Source: Mycobacterium sp. 852002-51961_SCH5331710
GTDB lineage: Bacteria > Actinomycetota > Actinomycetes > Mycobacteriales > Mycobacteriaceae
Assembly: GCF_001665535.1 (NCBI RefSeq)
Contig: NZ_LZSQ01000066.1
Location: forward strand, 17,484 to 81,483
DNA: 64,000 bases
Direction: 5' to 3'
Shown here: positions 1-9,558 of the stretch, piece by piece
Layout: every line of letters begins with the position of its first letter
Numbering within the stretch: position 1 is the first letter of the stretch
Notes under the pieces: model-generated
What the model saw: only the letters and a program-made list of their open reading frames with translations
Database searches by the model: none
Told to the model about the DNA's origin: nothing
Made by a program: the position numbers and the translations under genes

Positions 1-697
1 GCATCGTCTCGACGCGAGTGGTGGCGACCACGATGTGCGGTTCGTTGTCGTCGAGCGAGCCGTACCGGAACGACACCAGTTCGCCTTCGATGTCTTCGTA
101 TTTGACCTCGAGGTCCGAGATCGCGGTCTCGAGCACCGGCGACCAGTTGACCAGGCGCTCGGCCTGATAGATGAGCCCGGCGTCGAAGAGCCGCTTGAAG
201 ATCGTGCGCACCGCGCGGGACAGGCCCTCGTCCATGGTGAACCGGTCGCGGCTCCAGTCCACGCCGTCGCCGAGGCGGCGCATCTGCGCGCCGATGGTGC
301 CGCCGGATTCGCGCTTCCAGTCCCAGACCTTGTCGATGAACAGGTCCCGGCCGAAGTCCTCTTTGGTCTTGCCGTCGACGGCGAGTTGCTTCTCGACCAC
401 CGACTGCGTCGCGATCCCCGCGTGGTCCATGCCGGGCAGCCACAGCACCTCGTAGCCCTGCATGCGCTTGCGGCGGGTCAGCGCATCCATCAGCGTGTGG
501 TCCAGCGCGTGACCCATGTGCAGGTTGCCGGTGACGTTCGGCGGCGGCAGCACGATCGAATAGCCGGGCTTGCCGCTGGTGGCGTCGGCGGTGAAGTAGC
601 CGGCCTTGACCCAACCCTCGTAGAGATCGCTCTCCACCGCGCCCGGATCCCAGGACTTGGGCAGGGCTTCGGCGGAGGACGGGGGGCTGGCGGTCAC
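1..697 (-). CDS. valS: Valyl-tRNA synthetase, N-terminal part (runs off the left edge)
   Basis: Charges tRNA-Val with valine in the cytoplasm. Only the first 232 codons or so are present; the gene continues past base 1. The reverse-strand protein starts at a GTG (695-697) and reads [20 protein letters not shown]. It then contains [16 protein letters not shown], the HIGH signature (here HMGH) of class I synthetases in its ValS-specific context, followed by [13 protein letters not shown]. The KMSKS loop, anticodon-binding domain and C-terminal coiled coil lie outside the window. The next gene leftwards in transcription order from 2082 is co-directional, as in M. tuberculosis Rv2449c-Rv2448c. 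Identification is very secure; the exact start could shift by a few codons. Confidence 0.96.
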   Translation of the reverse strand, partial: MTASPPSSAEALPKSWDPGAVESDLYEGWVKAGYFTADATSGKPGYSIVLPPPNVTGNLHMGHALDHTLMDALTRRKRMQGYEVLWLPGMDHAGIATQSVVEKQLAVDGKTKEDFGRDLFIDKVWDWKRESGGTIGAQMRRLGDGVDWSRDRFTMDEGLSRAVRTIFKRLFDAGLIYQAERLVNWSPVLETAISDLEVKYEDIEGELVSFRYGSLDDNEPHIVVATTRVETM

Positions 698-792
698 CCC
701 GCAATTCTAGGAACGCGGCCGGGGCCGTCGCTAACTGCCCCGAAACGCGGCCGAACAGGGCGGTTTCCGCCCCGAGACCGCTGTGACGTGGG

Positions 793-2082
793 CTACCCCT
801 GCAGGCGCTCCGTCGTCAACGTCACCCCCGCGGCAGGCAGCCTCGTGAGCAACGCATCGCCCATCGCCGCGGCCGGTGTCAGCACGCCGCGTAAGTCGGA
901 GAGCTGGTCGCGGTCCAGCGCCAGCGCCAGCGCGCTCTCCCCCAGCAATACCGACGTCGCCTTGTAACCCGGATCGCCCTTCTGCGACATGACCGCGCGA
1001 TAGCGGACGCCCGTGGTGGTCGTGGCGTAGGTCTCGACGTCGTAGTAGCCGCTCTCCCGGACGCGTTCGCTCGGACCGGTGCCCGGTTTCGGCAGCACGC
1101 GCTCGACGAGCTTGTTGGGCACCCGGTGGAAGAAGCGCGTTCCCAGCGCCATCGTCGCGGTGTTGCCGGCCGCGGACAACGCCGACGCGACCGGTGCGAG
1201 CGCCGACTTCCCCATGCTCATCTGCTCGCCGTACTCGAACCGGCGACCGTAGGCGTGATCGAGTAATTCGTTGCTGCGCCGCACGATTCGGGTGTTGACC
1301 GCGGCCATCGCGAAGGGTCCGAACCAGTAGCCGCGCAATTCCGGGGCGATCTCGGCGCCCCTGCGCCACCGCAGGTCAGGCTGACCGCCGAACTCGGGTT
1401 CGTTGGCCCGGTCCTGACTGAGCGTGTAGGGGTCGTTCATCAGCCGCCGGGCTTCGGGGTTGCCTGCGGCCTCACGCATGACCTCGATCAGCGAAGCGGC
1501 GGTGCCGCCCGAGACGCCGCCCTTGAACCCGCGTAGCACCAGGTTGGTGTCGGTGAGCTCGCCTGCGCCGTCCTGCTGTGCGCGCCGATGCAGGGCGAAG
1601 ACCGTGAGATCGGAAGGGATGCAGTCGAATCCACACGAGTGCACGATGCGCGCGCCGGTACCGGCGGCCTGCTCGTGATACTGGTCGATGCTGTCGCGCA
1701 TGAACAGCGGTTCGCCGGTCAGATCCGCGTAGTCGGTGCCGGCCGCCGCGCACGCCGCAACGAGGGGCAGGCCGTAGCGGGCGTAGGGCCCGACCGTCGT
1801 CACCACGACGCGGGTCTGTGCGGCCATCGCGTTCAACGTCGACGGTTGTGACGCGTCCGCGGTGATCAGCGGCCACGAAGCGGCCTTGCCACCCAACGAG
1901 TCTCGGACCGCGACCAGCTTGTCGTGAGATCGGCCGGCGAGCGCGATCCGGACCTCCGGAGCCGTTCTGGCCAGGTATTCGGCGGTGAGTTTGCCGACGA
2001 ACCCGGTGGCCCCGTACACGACGATGTCGAATTCCCGTTGCGATGTGGAATCTCGCCGGCCGCCCGGCTCCGGTGCGCTCAT
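793..2082 (-). CDS. Trans-acting enoyl reductase-like protein (saccharopine dehydrogenase fold, Rv2449c type)
   Basis: A 429-residue NAD(P)-binding protein of the saccharopine dehydrogenase-like family. The N-terminal Rossmann signature is visible as VVYGATGFVGKLTAEYLA near residues 20-38, and a second conserved block reads GFDCIPSDL. Mycobacterial relatives include Rv2449c and the trans-acting enoyl reductase Rv2953 of phthiocerol/phenolglycolipid synthesis. Adjacency to valS makes this the Rv2449c orthologue, whose substrate is not established. I chose the ATG at 2080-2082 (MSAPEPGG) rather than a start 15 codons upstream, because the extra residues are low-complexity and would overlap the upstream gene's 3' end. 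That gene stops only 10 bp away, so co-transcription with it is likely. Confidence 0.85.
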   Translation of the reverse strand: MSAPEPGGRRDSTSQREFDIVVYGATGFVGKLTAEYLARTAPEVRIALAGRSHDKLVAVRDSLGGKAASWPLITADASQPSTLNAMAAQTRVVVTTVGPYARYGLPLVAACAAAGTDYADLTGEPLFMRDSIDQYHEQAAGTGARIVHSCGFDCIPSDLTVFALHRRAQQDGAGELTDTNLVLRGFKGGVSGGTAASLIEVMREAAGNPEARRLMNDPYTLSQDRANEPEFGGQPDLRWRRGAEIAPELRGYWFGPFAMAAVNTRIVRRSNELLDHAYGRRFEYGEQMSMGKSALAPVASALSAAGNTATMALGTRFFHRVPNKLVERVLPKPGTGPSERVRESGYYDVETYATTTTGVRYRAVMSQKGDPGYKATSVLLGESALALALDRDQLSDLRGVLTPAAAMGDALLTRLPAAGVTLTTERLQG

Positions 2083-2092
2083 GGTCGCGACG

Positions 2093-4120
2093 CTACCCGA
2101 GCGTCTCGGGCACCTCGACGTCCTCACCGAGCACGTGCCTGGCCAGGAACCCGATCACCACCTGGTACCAGATCTTGGCGTGTTGCGGTGTGAGCACCCA
2201 GTGGTTCTCCGACGGGAAGTACAGAAACCGGTGCGGGCTGTCACCGTCGGCGTCGGCGGGCAGCCCCGAGTGGGTCAGCAACTCGTACCAGAGCCGCAGC
2301 GCCTCGCCGATCGGGACGCGGTAGTCCTTGTCGCCGTGGATCACGAGCATCGGCGTGCGGATCCGGCCGACGTGGCGGTGCGGGGAGTTCTGTTCGGCCA
2401 TGTCGCGCGTCATCTCACGCAGCCAGTAGTACGACGAGTCGGTGGTGGCGCCGAACTGGTCGAGCGCCCAGAGGCTGGCATGGGTGACGATCGCGTCGAA
2501 CCTGTCGGTGTGGCCGGCGACCCAGTTGGCCATGTAGCCGCCGAACGAGCCGCCCATCGCCGCCGTGCGGGAGGCATCGATGCGCGGATGTGCGCAGGCC
2601 GCGTCGGTGATGGCCATCAGGTCCTCGAACGGCGCTCCGCCCCATGCGCCCCAGCCGCGCGCGACGAAGTCCTGCCCGTACCCGGTCGAGAGCCCGGGGT
2701 CGGGCAGCAGCACGGCATACCCGCGGGCCGCCAGCAGCCAGGGATTCCATCGCCACGACCACACGTTCCAGCTGTTCAGCGGGCCGCCGTGGATCCACAG
2801 CAGCAGCGGCGCCTCGCCATCGCCCGCCGGCAGCACCACCCATGAGCGCACCCGGGTGCCGTCGTCGGTCGTCGTCTCGAGTTCGGTCAGCGTGCCCGGC
2901 AGCGGCGGCGCCTCGACGCAGGGCAGTTCGGTGATCGCGCCGTCCGGATCGATGCGCACCGGGTGCGGCGGCCCGGCGTAGGAGCTGCGCAAGGCGAACA
3001 GCGCACCGTCAGGCGCGGCGGCCACATCGGAGTAGCAGTGGTCGTCGAACGTCAGCTGAGTGACCGCACCGTCGGCGACGCCGATTCGGAACACCGGTGC
3101 CCGCCCGTCCTGGTCGGCTGTGACGATCACCGCCGAACCGTCGCGCAGCCATGTCACCGAGGCCGGCCAGCGGTCCCAGTCGGCCGCGAGCGTCGTGGGT
3201 TCCGCACCAAACCGCATACAGCTGAGCATGATTCGTGGCGGAGTGTCGGGCGTCGAGAACGTCTCGCGGAGGTACACGACCGCGGACCCGTCAGGCGAAA
3301 TGGCCGGACCCCAGACGTCTGCGTCGGGATCGTCGACCAGCACCGTGCGCTCACCGCTGTCGAGGTCGATCCGCATCAGCACCGAATGCCGGGACGCGCC
3401 CGGTGCCGGCCGTTGCCACGTGGTGATCAAGAACTCCCCGTCGGAACTGATGTCGTAGTCGGAGTCGCGCAGGGCACCGCCGGGCGCGGCGGTCAGGTCG
3501 CGGACGTCTCCGCTGCGGGCGGTATCGGCGGTCAGGTCGACGCCGAGCAGGTGCGGTTCGCCGGGCCCGAGATCGGAGTCCCAGTGCCGGATCGGATAGC
3601 CGGTGTGCAGGATCGCGGTGATCTTGTTGTCTTTGCGGAGCTCGCGGAGCCGACGGTCGTCCTCGATCGTCCGCGCCGACGGCATCAGTGGTGAGCGCAC
3701 CACCGCGACATCGGCATCGCGGGCCGGGCGCACCGCCTCGACGCCGCCGGACAACGCCAGCACCTGCGCCGCCTCCCCGCCGGTGGCCGGGAGCCGCCAC
3801 AGCGCGGCGGGCGGCTTGTCGTCGTCGCCCTTCGGGCGGGCGGCGACGAACAGTAGGTCGCCGTCGGCCGCGAACACGGGCGCCGACTCTCCCGTGGTCC
3901 CGCGCGTCAAGCGGCGCGCCGGCTGCACGCCGGCGGGATCGAGCTCCCACACCGCGGTGACGTATTCGGTTCTCTTGTCGTTGAGTTCGGCGATGGTGGT
4001 CACCAGCCGCGTGCCGTCCGGCGACAGTGCCAATCCCGAGACACGGGGCAGCCCGACGTACTCGTCGAGGTCGTCGAACGGTGCGCGATACGAGGCGGTG
4101 TGGGGGGCCGTCGCGGTCAT
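2093..4120 (-). CDS. S9-family serine peptidase (prolyl oligopeptidase / acylaminoacyl peptidase type)
   Basis: A 675-residue cytoplasmic peptidase. An N-terminal seven-bladed beta-propeller of about 400 residues carries repeats such as LALSPDGTRL and AISPDGSAVVY. It is followed by an alpha/beta-hydrolase domain with the nucleophile elbow GGSFGGYMANW (Ser about 525), HGDKDYRVP (Asp about 599) and SENHWV (His about 640). The complete triad predicts cleavage of short peptides or acyl-peptides. The ATG at 4118-4120 (MTATAPHTASYRAPF) is preferred; the frame stays open upstream but would run through the divergent regulator. The gene is divergent from hxlR at 4211 and shares its 90-bp intergenic region. 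It is absent at this place in the M. tuberculosis order, so it belongs to an inserted block. Confidence 0.9.
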   Translation of the reverse strand: MTATAPHTASYRAPFDDLDEYVGLPRVSGLALSPDGTRLVTTIAELNDKRTEYVTAVWELDPAGVQPARRLTRGTTGESAPVFAADGDLLFVAARPKGDDDKPPAALWRLPATGGEAAQVLALSGGVEAVRPARDADVAVVRSPLMPSARTIEDDRRLRELRKDNKITAILHTGYPIRHWDSDLGPGEPHLLGVDLTADTARSGDVRDLTAAPGGALRDSDYDISSDGEFLITTWQRPAPGASRHSVLMRIDLDSGERTVLVDDPDADVWGPAISPDGSAVVYLRETFSTPDTPPRIMLSCMRFGAEPTTLAADWDRWPASVTWLRDGSAVIVTADQDGRAPVFRIGVADGAVTQLTFDDHCYSDVAAAPDGALFALRSSYAGPPHPVRIDPDGAITELPCVEAPPLPGTLTELETTTDDGTRVRSWVVLPAGDGEAPLLLWIHGGPLNSWNVWSWRWNPWLLAARGYAVLLPDPGLSTGYGQDFVARGWGAWGGAPFEDLMAITDAACAHPRIDASRTAAMGGSFGGYMANWVAGHTDRFDAIVTHASLWALDQFGATTDSSYYWLREMTRDMAEQNSPHRHVGRIRTPMLVIHGDKDYRVPIGEALRLWYELLTHSGLPADADGDSPHRFLYFPSENHWVLTPQHAKIWYQVVIGFLARHVLGEDVEVPETLG

Positions 4121-4173
4121 GCCCCGTTCGTAGCACACGAACCGGCTGCCTTCCTGCGTCGAGACGCGAGTGA

Positions 4174-4188
4174 GTTTGATTTTCAAAC
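4174..4188. promoter_or_regulatory. Inverted repeat, likely operator between the S9 peptidase and hxlR
   Basis: A perfect 6-bp inverted repeat with a 3-bp centre, GTTTGA-TTT-TCAAAC, lies in the divergent promoter region, 22 bp before the chosen hxlR start. HxlR-type winged-helix regulators bind short AT-rich dyads near their own promoters, so autoregulation is the simplest reading. This is inference from position and symmetry. Confidence 0.5.
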
Positions 4189-4210
4189 CATGGCGCGGCA
4201 TGATGGTGCG

Positions 4211-4594
4211 ATGTCGACGATCGCCACCGTGCCGTTGGCGGAGCTGCCCGGCCGCCCCTGTCCCATCGCGGCCGCCCTCGAGCTGGTCGGCGAACGTTGG
4301 GCGCTGCTGGTGGTCCGTGAAATCGCGCTGGGAACAACGCGTTTCAGTGACATCGTGCGTGGCACGGGCGCGCCGCGCGACCGCATCGCCGCGAGGCTGA
4401 GGGCGCTGGAGCAGGCTGGGGTGGTCGCACGGTCGCGCTACCGGGACGCCCCGGCGCGCCATGAATACCGGCTGACTGACTCCGGTCGGGCGTTGTTACC
4501 CGTTCTCGACGCACTGCTGGTCTGGGGTCAGGCCCACGCCGTCTCCGAGTCCGACCCCGACCGGCAACGCCGGTATCCCCCGCTCACCTCCTGA
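4211..4594 (+). CDS. HxlR-family winged-helix transcriptional regulator
   Basis: A 127-residue regulator with the HxlR signature: CPIAAALELVGERWALLVVRE, then GTTRFSDIVRGTGAPRDRIAARL as the recognition helix, then EYRLTDSGRALLPVL in the wing. The invariant N-terminal Cys of the family is at about residue 16 (RPCPIA). Members act as dimeric repressors or activators of neighbouring catabolic or detoxification genes, often responding to aldehydes, quinones or disulfide stress. The start chosen is ATG 4211; an alternative ATG at 4190 would add seven residues and sit directly against the inverted repeat at 4174-4188. It is followed after 19 bp by a thioesterase gene, with which it probably forms an operon. 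Confidence 0.88.
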   Translation: MSTIATVPLAELPGRPCPIAAALELVGERWALLVVREIALGTTRFSDIVRGTGAPRDRIAARLRALEQAGVVARSRYRDAPARHEYRLTDSGRALLPVLDALLVWGQAHAVSESDPDRQRRYPPLTS

Positions 4595-4613
4595 GCCGAT
4601 CGAAGGAAATCCG

Positions 4614-5144
4614 ATGACCCTCGAACTGGAGAAGGCACCCGGCCGCGAGGACTGGGGCCCGCAGCGTTCGCGCACCGTGACCTGGCACTCCCCCGGTCCG
4701 GGCACCGCCAAGGGCCTGTCGATGGCGGGTATCGACTACCTGCGCGCAATGGCCGAGGGCGAGCTGCCGCCCGCGCCGATCGGCGGGCTGATGCAGTTCG
4801 ACATCGCGGGAGTCGAGCCGGGCCGTGTCGAATTCACCTGTGTGCCGGACGAATCCGCATACAACCCGATCGGCGCGATTCACGGCGGGCTGATCTGCAC
4901 CCTTCTCGACTCGGTGACCGGCTGCGCGGTGCACAGCACCCTGCCGCAGGGCAAGGGCTACACGTCGGTGGAAATCAAGGTGAACTACCTCAAGGCGGTT
5001 CGCCTCGACAGCGGCGTGCTCACCGCGACCGGAACCGTGGTCAAGGCCGGGTCACGGGTCGGCTTCGCCGAAGGTGTGGTGACCGACGGCTCCGGCGCCG
5101 TCGTGGCCACCGCGAGCAGCACGCTGTTGATCTTCGACCTGTAA
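4614..5144 (+). CDS. PaaI-type hotdog-fold acyl-CoA thioesterase
   Basis: A 176-residue single-hotdog protein. The core block NPIGAIHGGLICTLLDSVTGCAVHS matches the PaaI/YdiI thioesterase helix region, followed by YTSVEIKVNYLKAV and a closing strand VATASSTLLIFDL. Such enzymes release free acids from aryl- or acyl-CoA. A good ribosome-binding site (AAGGAA, 4602-4607) precedes the ATG at 4614. It sits 19 bp downstream of the HxlR regulator and 31 bp upstream of a flavin monooxygenase, which suggests one transcription unit for oxidation and turnover of an aromatic or lipid compound. The substrate cannot be told from sequence. Confidence 0.85.
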   Translation: MTLELEKAPGREDWGPQRSRTVTWHSPGPGTAKGLSMAGIDYLRAMAEGELPPAPIGGLMQFDIAGVEPGRVEFTCVPDESAYNPIGAIHGGLICTLLDSVTGCAVHSTLPQGKGYTSVEIKVNYLKAVRLDSGVLTATGTVVKAGSRVGFAEGVVTDGSGAVVATASSTLLIFDL

Positions 5145-5175
5145 TCCGACGCCCCCCGCGCGCTAGTTTCGGTGC

Positions 5176-6342
5176 ATGCCAAAGCGGATCGTTGTGATCG
5201 GAGCGGGCATCGCCGGACTGGCGACCGCCGTCGCGCTGCAACAACGCGGACACGACATCACCCTGGTCGAGGAGCGCACCGACACGTCGTCGGGGGCCGG
5301 GATCAGCATCTGGCCCAACGCGTTGGCCGCGCTCGACGACATCGGCCTCGGCGACCCTGTGCGTCAGGCCGGCGGCCGGATCACCGCGGGCGCCGCGCGC
5401 TGGCGCGACGGCAGCTGGCTGCGACGTCCCGAAGCGCAACTCATCGTCACGTCCCTGGGCGAACCTCTCGTGGTCATCCGCCGTTCGGCGTTGACGTCGA
5501 TCCTGGCCTCCGCGCTCGCCGACGGCACCGTGCGTGCCGGCGTGGCGGCCGAGGCGCTCGCGGTGACCGCCGACGGCGTCCGGGTCAGGCTGGCCGACTC
5601 CACGGTGCTGGACGCCGAGGCCGTCGTCGGCGCCGACGGCACCCACTCGATGGTCGCGCGCCATCTCAATGGACCTCTGCGCAACACCTACGTCGGCTAC
5701 ACCGCGTGGCGCGGGGTGGCGCATTGCCGGCTCGAACCCGAGCTCGCGGGTGAAACGCTCGGTCCCGCGGTCGAGTTCGGTCACGTCCCGATGGGCGAGC
5801 AGGACACGTACTGGTTCGCCACCGAGCGGGTGCCCGAGGCGACGAGCGCGCCGCAGGGCGAACTGGCGTACCTGCGGCAGCGGTTCGCGTCCTGGGCGCA
5901 GCCCGTTCCCGAGATCCTGGCCACCACCGATCCCGCCGACGTGTTGCGCAACGACCTCTACGACCGCGACGAGGCACGTCAGTGGTCGCGCGGCCCGGTG
6001 GTGACCGTCGGCGACGCCGCCCACCCGATGCGCCCCCACCTCGGGCAGGGCGGCTGCCAGGGGCTGGAGGACGCCGCGATCCTGGCCAGGTTCTCCGACG
6101 GCGACGACGACATCTCCGCGGCGTTCGCGCGGTTCGTCGCCTTCCGCCGGCCGCGGGTCCGCTCACTGGTGCGCGAATCGCGGTTCATCGGCCGCGTCAT
6201 GAACCTGCCGCCCGCGCTCAGCGCACTGGCCAGCCGCGCGACGGTGCTGGGACCCGACGCGTTGGTGGCCCGCCACCTGGCCGCCGTGGCCGCGCGCTCG
6301 GCATTCCGGCCGCCCACCGACCGCGACCTGTCCACGGCGTGA
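5176..6342 (+). CDS. FAD-dependent monooxygenase (PHBH/salicylate-hydroxylase family)
   Basis: A 388-residue class A flavoprotein monooxygenase. The N-terminal GAGIAGLATAVALQQRG is the FAD dinucleotide-binding motif (residues about 9-25), VVGADGTHS is the conserved DG motif near residue 155, and GDAAHPMRPHLGQGGCQGLEDA near residue 280 is the GD motif contacting the FAD ribityl chain and pyrophosphate. These enzymes use NAD(P)H and oxygen to hydroxylate aromatic or polyketide substrates. It follows the thioesterase by 31 bp, and its stop overlaps the start of the next gene (GTGA, 6339-6342), so translational coupling is likely. The substrate is unknown. Confidence 0.88.
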   Translation: MPKRIVVIGAGIAGLATAVALQQRGHDITLVEERTDTSSGAGISIWPNALAALDDIGLGDPVRQAGGRITAGAARWRDGSWLRRPEAQLIVTSLGEPLVVIRRSALTSILASALADGTVRAGVAAEALAVTADGVRVRLADSTVLDAEAVVGADGTHSMVARHLNGPLRNTYVGYTAWRGVAHCRLEPELAGETLGPAVEFGHVPMGEQDTYWFATERVPEATSAPQGELAYLRQRFASWAQPVPEILATTDPADVLRNDLYDRDEARQWSRGPVVTVGDAAHPMRPHLGQGGCQGLEDAAILARFSDGDDDISAAFARFVAFRRPRVRSLVRESRFIGRVMNLPPALSALASRATVLGPDALVARHLAAVAARSAFRPPTDRDLSTA

Positions 6343-6905
6343 GCGTGCGCCTGGGTCCGCTGGTCGTCGAGTCCGCCGACCCGCATGCGATGTCCGCCTT
6401 CTGGGCCGCGGTCCTCGGCAGCGAGGCTGCGCGCCGGCTGCTGGTCTTCCGGCCGCAGGACCGTCCGAAGACGGTGAAGAACCGCGTCCATCTCGATCTC
6501 TATGTTCGCGACACCAAGACGCTGACTGACCTCGGCGCCCGCATCATCGCCGAGCACACCGGGTGGGCGACGCTCGCGGACATCGAGGGCAATGAGTTCT
6601 GCGCCTTTCCCGACGATCAGGGCGACGCGGACCCGCCGGCGCGGGTGTTCGCGATCTGCACGGACAGCGCCCGGCCCGAGGAGCTCGCCACGTGGTGGGC
6701 CGCCCGGGTGGGAGCCGAGGTGCGCGACGGCCCCGACGGGACGCCGCGGTGGCTCTATCGGTCGGCCGGGTGGGAGGACCTCATCTGGAAGTTCGTCCGC
6801 GTCGACGACGAGCGCGTCGTTCCCAACCGGTGGCGATGGAGCGTCGACTCGGCCCCTGACGGCCTCATCGACCCGCAGGGCAACGAGTTCAGCGTGCTCC
6901 GCTGA
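6339..6905 (+). CDS. VOC-superfamily (glyoxalase-like) protein
   Basis: A 188-residue protein built of two similar glyoxalase-like halves. Each ends in the recognisable turn IEGNEFCAF (first half) or PQGNEFSVL (second half), with VHLDLYVRD in between. This layout matches the Glyoxalase_6 type of the vicinal-oxygen-chelate superfamily found widely in actinobacteria, which includes lyases, dioxygenases and drug-binding proteins. I take the GTG at 6339 because it overlaps the preceding TGA; a second GTG at 6345 is equally possible. It is the last gene of the hxlR-thioesterase-monooxygenase unit and overlaps the convergent rpf gene by 17 bp at the 3' ends. Confidence 0.75.
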   Translation: MSVRLGPLVVESADPHAMSAFWAAVLGSEAARRLLVFRPQDRPKTVKNRVHLDLYVRDTKTLTDLGARIIAEHTGWATLADIEGNEFCAFPDDQGDADPPARVFAICTDSARPEELATWWAARVGAEVRDGPDGTPRWLYRSAGWEDLIWKFVRVDDERVVPNRWRWSVDSAPDGLIDPQGNEFSVLR

Positions 6906-7404
6906 GCGTGCCGATCGGGTTCAGCAGCGCCGTGCACATCTGACGCGGGTTGACGAAGCCGAACAGCCCGCTGGACGGCATCGAGGCGCAACCCGTGGCC
7001 GAGGCAGGCACCGTCCGCGCAGGAGCGGAGGGCGCCGAGGGCGTGGTCCACACCGCGGGCGTGGCGCCGCGGGGCCCACACTTCGGCCACGCCTTCAGGC
7101 CCTGCGTGCGCAGGACGTTCTCGGCGACGCGGATCTGCTCGGCGCGCGAGGCGGTCGCCGGGTTGCCGACACCGCCGTTGGAGGCCCAGGTGGCCGGCTT
7201 GAACTGCAGGCCGCCGTAGTGGCCGTTGCCGGTGTTGGTCGCCCAGTTGCCGCCGGATTCGCATTCGGCGATGGCATCCCAGTTCACCGAATCGGCGTTG
7301 GCGGTGGCCAGCGAGGCGTCGGACAGGGCCATCGGCACCATCGCGAGCGCTCCGGAGATCGCCGCGGCCCACATGCCCTTGATAACTGCGGTACGAACGT
7401 TCAT
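6889..7404 (-). CDS. Resuscitation-promoting factor, RpfE-type, with C-terminal extension
   Basis: A secreted 171-residue peptidoglycan lytic enzyme. A signal peptide (Lys9 then a hydrophobic stretch, likely cut after ATANA at about residue 36) precedes the Rpf domain: DSVNWDAIAECESGGNW with catalytic Glu about 49, GGLQFKPATWASNGG and RVAENVLRTQGLKAWPKCG. Rpf proteins cleave the glycan backbone and stimulate exit from dormancy. About 60 further residues form a Pro/Ala/Thr linker and a short Cys-containing tail that the next paralogue lacks. I use ATG 7402-7404, since residues before MNVRTAV do not resemble a signal. A downstream paralogue lies at 7622-7945, so the two form a tandem pair at the position of M. 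tuberculosis rpfE (Rv2450c). Confidence 0.93.
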   Translation of the reverse strand: MNVRTAVIKGMWAAAISGALAMVPMALSDASLATANADSVNWDAIAECESGGNWATNTGNGHYGGLQFKPATWASNGGVGNPATASRAEQIRVAENVLRTQGLKAWPKCGPRGATPAVWTTPSAPSAPARTVPASATGCASMPSSGLFGFVNPRQMCTALLNPIGTLSGAR

Positions 7405-7488
7405 CTCTGCGGTCCTTCCCCGACCGTTTTTCACAAGGCCCGCATCCGAGAACCCCTCGATCTCCGCTGCGGTCATCCGGTGTGTCGG

Positions 7489-7502
7489 GTGATGAACGTC
7501 AC
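7489..7502. promoter_or_regulatory. Crp-like palindrome upstream of the first rpf gene
   Basis: GTGA-TGAACG-TCAC is a perfect GTGA-N6-TCAC palindrome, the core of the Crp/Fnr-family site, 85 bp upstream of the rpf start at 7404. Mycobacterial Crp (Rv3676) is known to regulate rpfA. A second palindrome with the same core lies upstream of the neighbouring rpf gene (8338-8351). A possible -35 (TTGACC, complement of 7515-7520) lies just upstream of it. Function is inferred. Confidence 0.45.
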
Positions 7503-7565
7503 GTGTTACGCGAGGGTCAAAAGTTTTATTCGTTACTTAATTGGCGTAAGAGCCCTCTGAGAAAG

Positions 7566-7601
7566 AAGAGGCGGTGCCGGAGTCATCCGGCACCGCCTCT
7601 T
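7566..7601 (-). terminator. Intrinsic terminator of the second rpf gene
   Basis: A perfect 16-bp stem (7566-7581 pairing with 7586-7601) closed by a GTCA/TGAC tetraloop, followed on the reverse strand by TTCTTTCTC. It lies 21 bp beyond the stop codon of the rpf gene at 7622-7945. This is the clearest canonical terminator in the window and separates the two tandem rpf genes into different transcripts. Confidence 0.85.
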
Positions 7602-7621
7602 GTAAAGACGAAATACGGGGT

Positions 7622-8957
<1,336 letters not shown>

Positions 8958-9548
8958 CTAGGCGATTTGCACGTCGCGAATCGACGCGAGGTCGGCGGCG
9001 GTGTTGACGTTCGTCAGCGCCCGCTGCTCGGGCATCACGATCCGCTGAGTGTCGACCCGGTCGACCAGCGCGCGCATGCTGCGCTCGCCCGCAGCCACCA
9101 GTCCGGCGACGCGGCCGGCCAGCGCCGTGCGGTAGACCCCGGCGAGGTAATGGTCGCGACCGTCCCAGGGCAGCACGACGTCGGCGTGGAGCCGGACGGC
9201 GGGCCCGGCCAGTTCGTCGATCAGATCGGTCGTCAGCAATGGCATGTCCACCGCGGCGACGAACGCTAGTTCCGATCCGGCCTCGGCGGCCGCCCGTAAC
9301 CCTCGACCGGTCGCCAGCAGCGGACCCACGCCGCGAACCTCGTCGCGCAGAATCTCGGCGTCGAGCGCGGGCAGTGCCTGCCCCGGCGCGGCGATGACGT
9401 ACAGAGGCGCGCACCGCGGCTTGAGGATGCTCACCATCCGCTCCACGAGCGTGGTGCCTTCGTACGGCAGCGTGGCCTTGTCGCGGCCCATGCGGCGGGA
9501 AGCCCCGCCCGCCAGGATGATTCCGGCCAACGGAACGGTGGTCGTCAT
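8958..9548 (-). CDS. mobA: Molybdenum cofactor guanylyltransferase
   Basis: A 196-residue cytoplasmic nucleotidyltransferase that adds GMP to molybdopterin to make the guanine dinucleotide cofactor of DMSO-reductase-family enzymes such as formate dehydrogenase. The N-terminus [20 protein letters not shown] is the MobA/IspD-type GTP-binding signature (GGxSxRMGxDK), and [16 protein letters not shown] holds the metal-binding Asp. Length matches MobA (about 190-200). It starts 10 bp after the korB stop, so it is probably the last gene of a korA-korB-mobA transcript, the same order as Rv2455c-Rv2454c-Rv2453c. fdhD, another formate dehydrogenase maturation gene, lies 3.6 kb away. Confidence 0.93.
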   Translation of the reverse strand: MTTTVPLAGIILAGGASRRMGRDKATLPYEGTTLVERMVSILKPRCAPLYVIAAPGQALPALDAEILRDEVRGVGPLLATGRGLRAAAEAGSELAFVAAVDMPLLTTDLIDELAGPAVRLHADVVLPWDGRDHYLAGVYRTALAGRVAGLVAAGERSMRALVDRVDTQRIVMPEQRALTNVNTAADLASIRDVQIA

Positions 9549-9558
9549 GACCGAGACG

